The notes below the pieces were generated by a model that saw only the letters and a program-made list of their open reading frames with translations, did no database searches and was not told the origin of the DNA. This document shows positions 15,685 through 17,624 of a stretch of DNA of 17,624 nucleotides, piece after piece; within the stretch, counting starts at the first letter, position 1, and the number at the start of each line of letters is the position of its first letter. This DNA comes from Spirosoma sp. (GTDB taxonomy: Bacteria > Bacteroidota > Bacteroidia > Cytophagales > Spirosomataceae): positions 1 to 17,624 of the forward strand of contig JANXVQ010000641.1 of the NCBI GenBank assembly GCA_025351545.1, given 5' to 3'. The translations under genes and the position numbers were made by a program.

Positions 15685-16773
15685 ATGGATGTAGTTGTAA
15701 ATGCGCGCTTTTTAACACAGCCAATAACTGGAACTCAACGGTTCGCGATAGAATTGTGTCGTGAATTAAAAAAAATAAGGCCAGAAATCGTTCTAATGGC
15801 TCCAGACAATATAATACATCCATCTATTGCCGAAGAGTTAGATGTTCAGGTTGTTGGCCGGATAAAAAAAGGGATAGTGTGGGAACAGGTTGAGCTTCCA
15901 TTAATATTGCGCCGTAATGGTAATCCGCTCCTTGTTAATCTATGTAATTTAGCACCTATTTTATATAGCAATAACATAGTGACTATTCTAGATTTATCTT
16001 TTCACATACATCCAGAATGGTTTTCCAGACAATTTTCTACGCTATATAATTTTTTCATTCCAAAAGCTGCAGCGAGAGCACGTCATATTGTTACTATAAG
16101 CGAAAGTTCTAAACAGGATATAATAAAATATTTTGGTGTAAAGCCATCATCCATAGACATTATTTACCCTAGTGTTTCCAGAGAGTTTGAAATTCCATGT
16201 GTGAAGAAATCGGTTAACTCAAATGGAAAATATGTATTGGCAGTATCGTCCATTGATCCTCGAAAAAATTTTATTGGTTTGATTAAAGCATTCAAAGCGT
16301 GTAACTTGGATGATACGAAATTGTTGATTGTTGGCTCTGAGCACAAAGTGTTTGCAAATAATGATATTAAGTCAGCAGTGGGTGACGACAAACGAATTGT
16401 GTTTACTGGCTATGTAACAGATGAAGAACTTGTAAGTCTCTATCAACATGCTCTTGTCTTTGCATATCCATCTTTTTTTGAAGGTTTTGGAATTCCACCC
16501 TTAGAGGCAATGGCTTGCGGTTGCCCGACGTTAGTATCAAATACGACAAGTCTACCAGAAGTATGTGGTGATGCCAGTGTTTATGTCGATCCCTATGATA
16601 CAGATAGTATTCGAGACGGGTTAATGAGCATTATCGGAGATGTTGCGTTACGCAATCAATTAGTGGCCAAAGGATATAAACAAATTAAAAAGTTTAGTTG
16701 GAAACAATCTGCCGAACAGGTAAACCTTCTGGTTGACCATTTGAACAAGAAAAGCTATGAAGTTAATTCTTAA
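15685..16773 (+). CDS. Family 4 glycosyltransferase
   Basis: This GT-B fold retaining glycosyltransferase of 362 residues would act on a nucleotide-sugar donor in repeat-unit assembly. The N-terminal domain begins VVVNARFLTQPITGTQRFAIELCREL, the sugar-acceptor opening typical of this subgroup, followed by LVNLCNLAPIL, TILDLSFHIHPEWFS and HIVTISESSKQDIIKYFGV. In the donor domain YVLAVSSIDPRKNF, RIVFTGYVTDEELVSLYQHA and SFFEGFGIPPLEAMACGCP are visible, with E266 and E274 forming the E-x7-E motif. The end resembles usual GT4 C-termini (FSWKQSAEQV). The ATG follows a T/A-rich run without Shine-Dalgarno sequence. The gene overlaps the following membrane-protein gene by 17 bases, so the two are probably translated together. 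Donor and acceptor cannot be assigned from the sequence. Confidence 0.92.
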   Translation: MDVVVNARFLTQPITGTQRFAIELCRELKKIRPEIVLMAPDNIIHPSIAEELDVQVVGRIKKGIVWEQVELPLILRRNGNPLLVNLCNLAPILYSNNIVTILDLSFHIHPEWFSRQFSTLYNFFIPKAAARARHIVTISESSKQDIIKYFGVKPSSIDIIYPSVSREFEIPCVKKSVNSNGKYVLAVSSIDPRKNFIGLIKAFKACNLDDTKLLIVGSEHKVFANNDIKSAVGDDKRIVFTGYVTDEELVSLYQHALVFAYPSFFEGFGIPPLEAMACGCPTLVSNTTSLPEVCGDASVYVDPYDTDSIRDGLMSIIGDVALRNQLVAKGYKQIKKFSWKQSAEQVNLLVDHLNKKSYEVNS

Positions 16774-17624
16774 TTCATCTAAATACTTGACTTGGTGGCT
16801 ATCTACCATATTTATAAGCTCATTTGTTCTTTCAAATACTGTAAAAGGCACTACACCTGCTTTCTTGTTTTCTGCTGTTTCAGTGCCCTATGTACTTTTG
16901 TTCAGCCGTAGAATATATTTGCCTTTTTACAGATTATTGTGTTATACAATCGGAATTTATGTGGCAACGCAAGTAGTTTCACAACTTTCTGTCTCATTAT
17001 TTGATATCCCTAATTTTAGTAATCTGGTTTTGATTAGCGACGAAGGTCGTGCCAATTTTAGAAGCAGTTTATTTTCACAATCACTTTACTTAATCTGCTC
17101 GTTGATAACGTTCTCTTTCGTTGTTAATTTTTATAAAAGTAATATCCATGATCAATTCCTCGGGTTTTCCGCAGTCTATTTAGTAGTATATGGATTTTAC
17201 TTGTGGCTTTTTTACTTACTATTTAGCCAGAATGGCGATTTTATATCAAACCGAGAGTACACTGGTGGCTTAATTAATCCCGGTCAATTTCAGACAATTA
17301 CTGTTAGCAGCATCAGCATATCGAGGTTTGTTAGTTTAACTATGGAACCCTCTATGTATGTTTTTACAATACTACCCTATTTTATTTATTTACTTCATTG
17401 CGGCTATAAGAAAACTGCGGCTTTTATATTTTTTAGTTTGCTGTTGACATTTTCAGGTACGTTTGTAGCCGGAATGGGAGTATATGCACTTTCCATAATG
17501 TTTTTTTCTATAAGCAAACGACTGATAATATATTACACTTTGGGCGTTGTTTTATTTATAGCTGTTTTTTTTACTAGCAGCATATTGAGAGAACTTATTA
17601 ATGATATTTTGATTAATAAACTCT
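16757..17624 (+). CDS. Polytopic membrane protein, probable O-antigen/polysaccharide polymerase Wzy (partial, 3' end outside window)
   Basis: An open frame starting ATG at 16757 (MKLILNSSKYLTWWLST) runs to the window edge, 289 codons without a stop, overlapping the GT4 gene by 17 bases in another frame. It is dominated by hydrophobic helices, for example LLCYTIGIYVATQVV, LYLICSLITFSFVVNF, VYLVVYGFYLWLFYLL, FTILPYFIYLL, FIFFSLLLTFSG and IIYYTLGVVLFIAVFF. Between the fourth and fifth it has a polar loop (SQNGDFISNREYTG through ISRFVSLTMEPSMY) like the outer loops of Wzy/O-antigen-ligase family proteins, and FSLLLTFSGTFVAG resembles the helix with the conserved LTxSRG-like region, but the arginine is missing. 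Wzy proteins diverge strongly, so the call rests on topology and on its place in a locus that already has Wzx and Wzz. The region is very AT-rich. Confidence 0.7.
   Translation, partial: MKLILNSSKYLTWWLSTIFISSFVLSNTVKGTTPAFLFSAVSVPYVLLFSRRIYLPFYRLLCYTIGIYVATQVVSQLSVSLFDIPNFSNLVLISDEGRANFRSSLFSQSLYLICSLITFSFVVNFYKSNIHDQFLGFSAVYLVVYGFYLWLFYLLFSQNGDFISNREYTGGLINPGQFQTITVSSISISRFVSLTMEPSMYVFTILPYFIYLLHCGYKKTAAFIFFSLLLTFSGTFVAGMGVYALSIMFFSISKRLIIYYTLGVVLFIAVFFTSSILRELINDILINKL

Noticed and set aside
1..17624. tRNA/rRNA genes, IS elements, CRISPR arrays, attachment sites.
   Set aside because: I saw no cloverleaf-type segment, transposase, regular repeat array or flanking duplication on either strand.

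Overview
The window looks like the chromosome of a member of the Bacteroidota, most likely a Cytophagales/Spirosoma-like bacterium; the genus is inference. The signs are a SecA with a long N-terminal insertion, start codons preceded by A-rich stretches instead of Shine-Dalgarno sequences, and candidate promoters of the Bacteroidota type (-7 box TAnnTTTG). Apart from the first 2 kb, the window is one surface-polysaccharide (O-antigen or capsule) locus read entirely on the + strand.

Layout. Positions 1-1996 (minus strand) hold the N-terminal two thirds of the housekeeping translocase gene secA, whose 3' end lies outside. A 274-base divergent intergenic region follows, with candidate promoters both ways and a perfect 8-bp inverted repeat in the presumed secA leader. 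The + strand then reads: outer-membrane export protein with poly-export and SLBB domains (2271-4670); Wzz-type co-polymerase (4691-5764); GDP-mannose 4,6-dehydratase (5776-6732); glucose-1-phosphate cytidylyltransferase rfbF (6883-7662); CDP-glucose 4,6-dehydratase rfbG (7662-8738); an SDR epimerase/reductase (8735-9649); Wzx-like flippase (9774-11153, TTG start); a thiamine-diphosphate enzyme of the acetolactate-synthase fold (11338-13065); the PMP/[2Fe-2S] 3-dehydratase rfbH (13201-14511); a GT2 glycosyltransferase (14631-15575); a GT4 glycosyltransferase (15685-16773); and a membrane protein cut by the window end that resembles an O-antigen polymerase (16757 onward). No gene-free stretch exceeds 300 bases. 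I saw no tRNA, rRNA, IS element or CRISPR array.

How it works together. RfbF, RfbG and RfbH form the classic route from glucose-1-phosphate to a CDP-4-keto-3,6-dideoxyhexose intermediate. Combined with a ThDP carboligase-like enzyme and an SDR reductase, this is the set that in Yersinia pseudotuberculosis O:VI (YerE, YerF) makes CDP-yersiniose, a 3,6-dideoxyhexose carrying a two-carbon branch at C4. The main hypothesis is therefore that this locus makes a yersiniose-like branched sugar and builds it into a Wzx/Wzy-type glycan. The E3-type reductase (DdhD/RfbI) that normally partners RfbH is not in the window. The gmd gene suggests a second, GDP-linked deoxy sugar, but no enzyme completing that path is visible either. 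The glycosyltransferase and polymerase genes at the right end are clearly AT-richer than the left end, as is common in exchangeable glycan cassettes.
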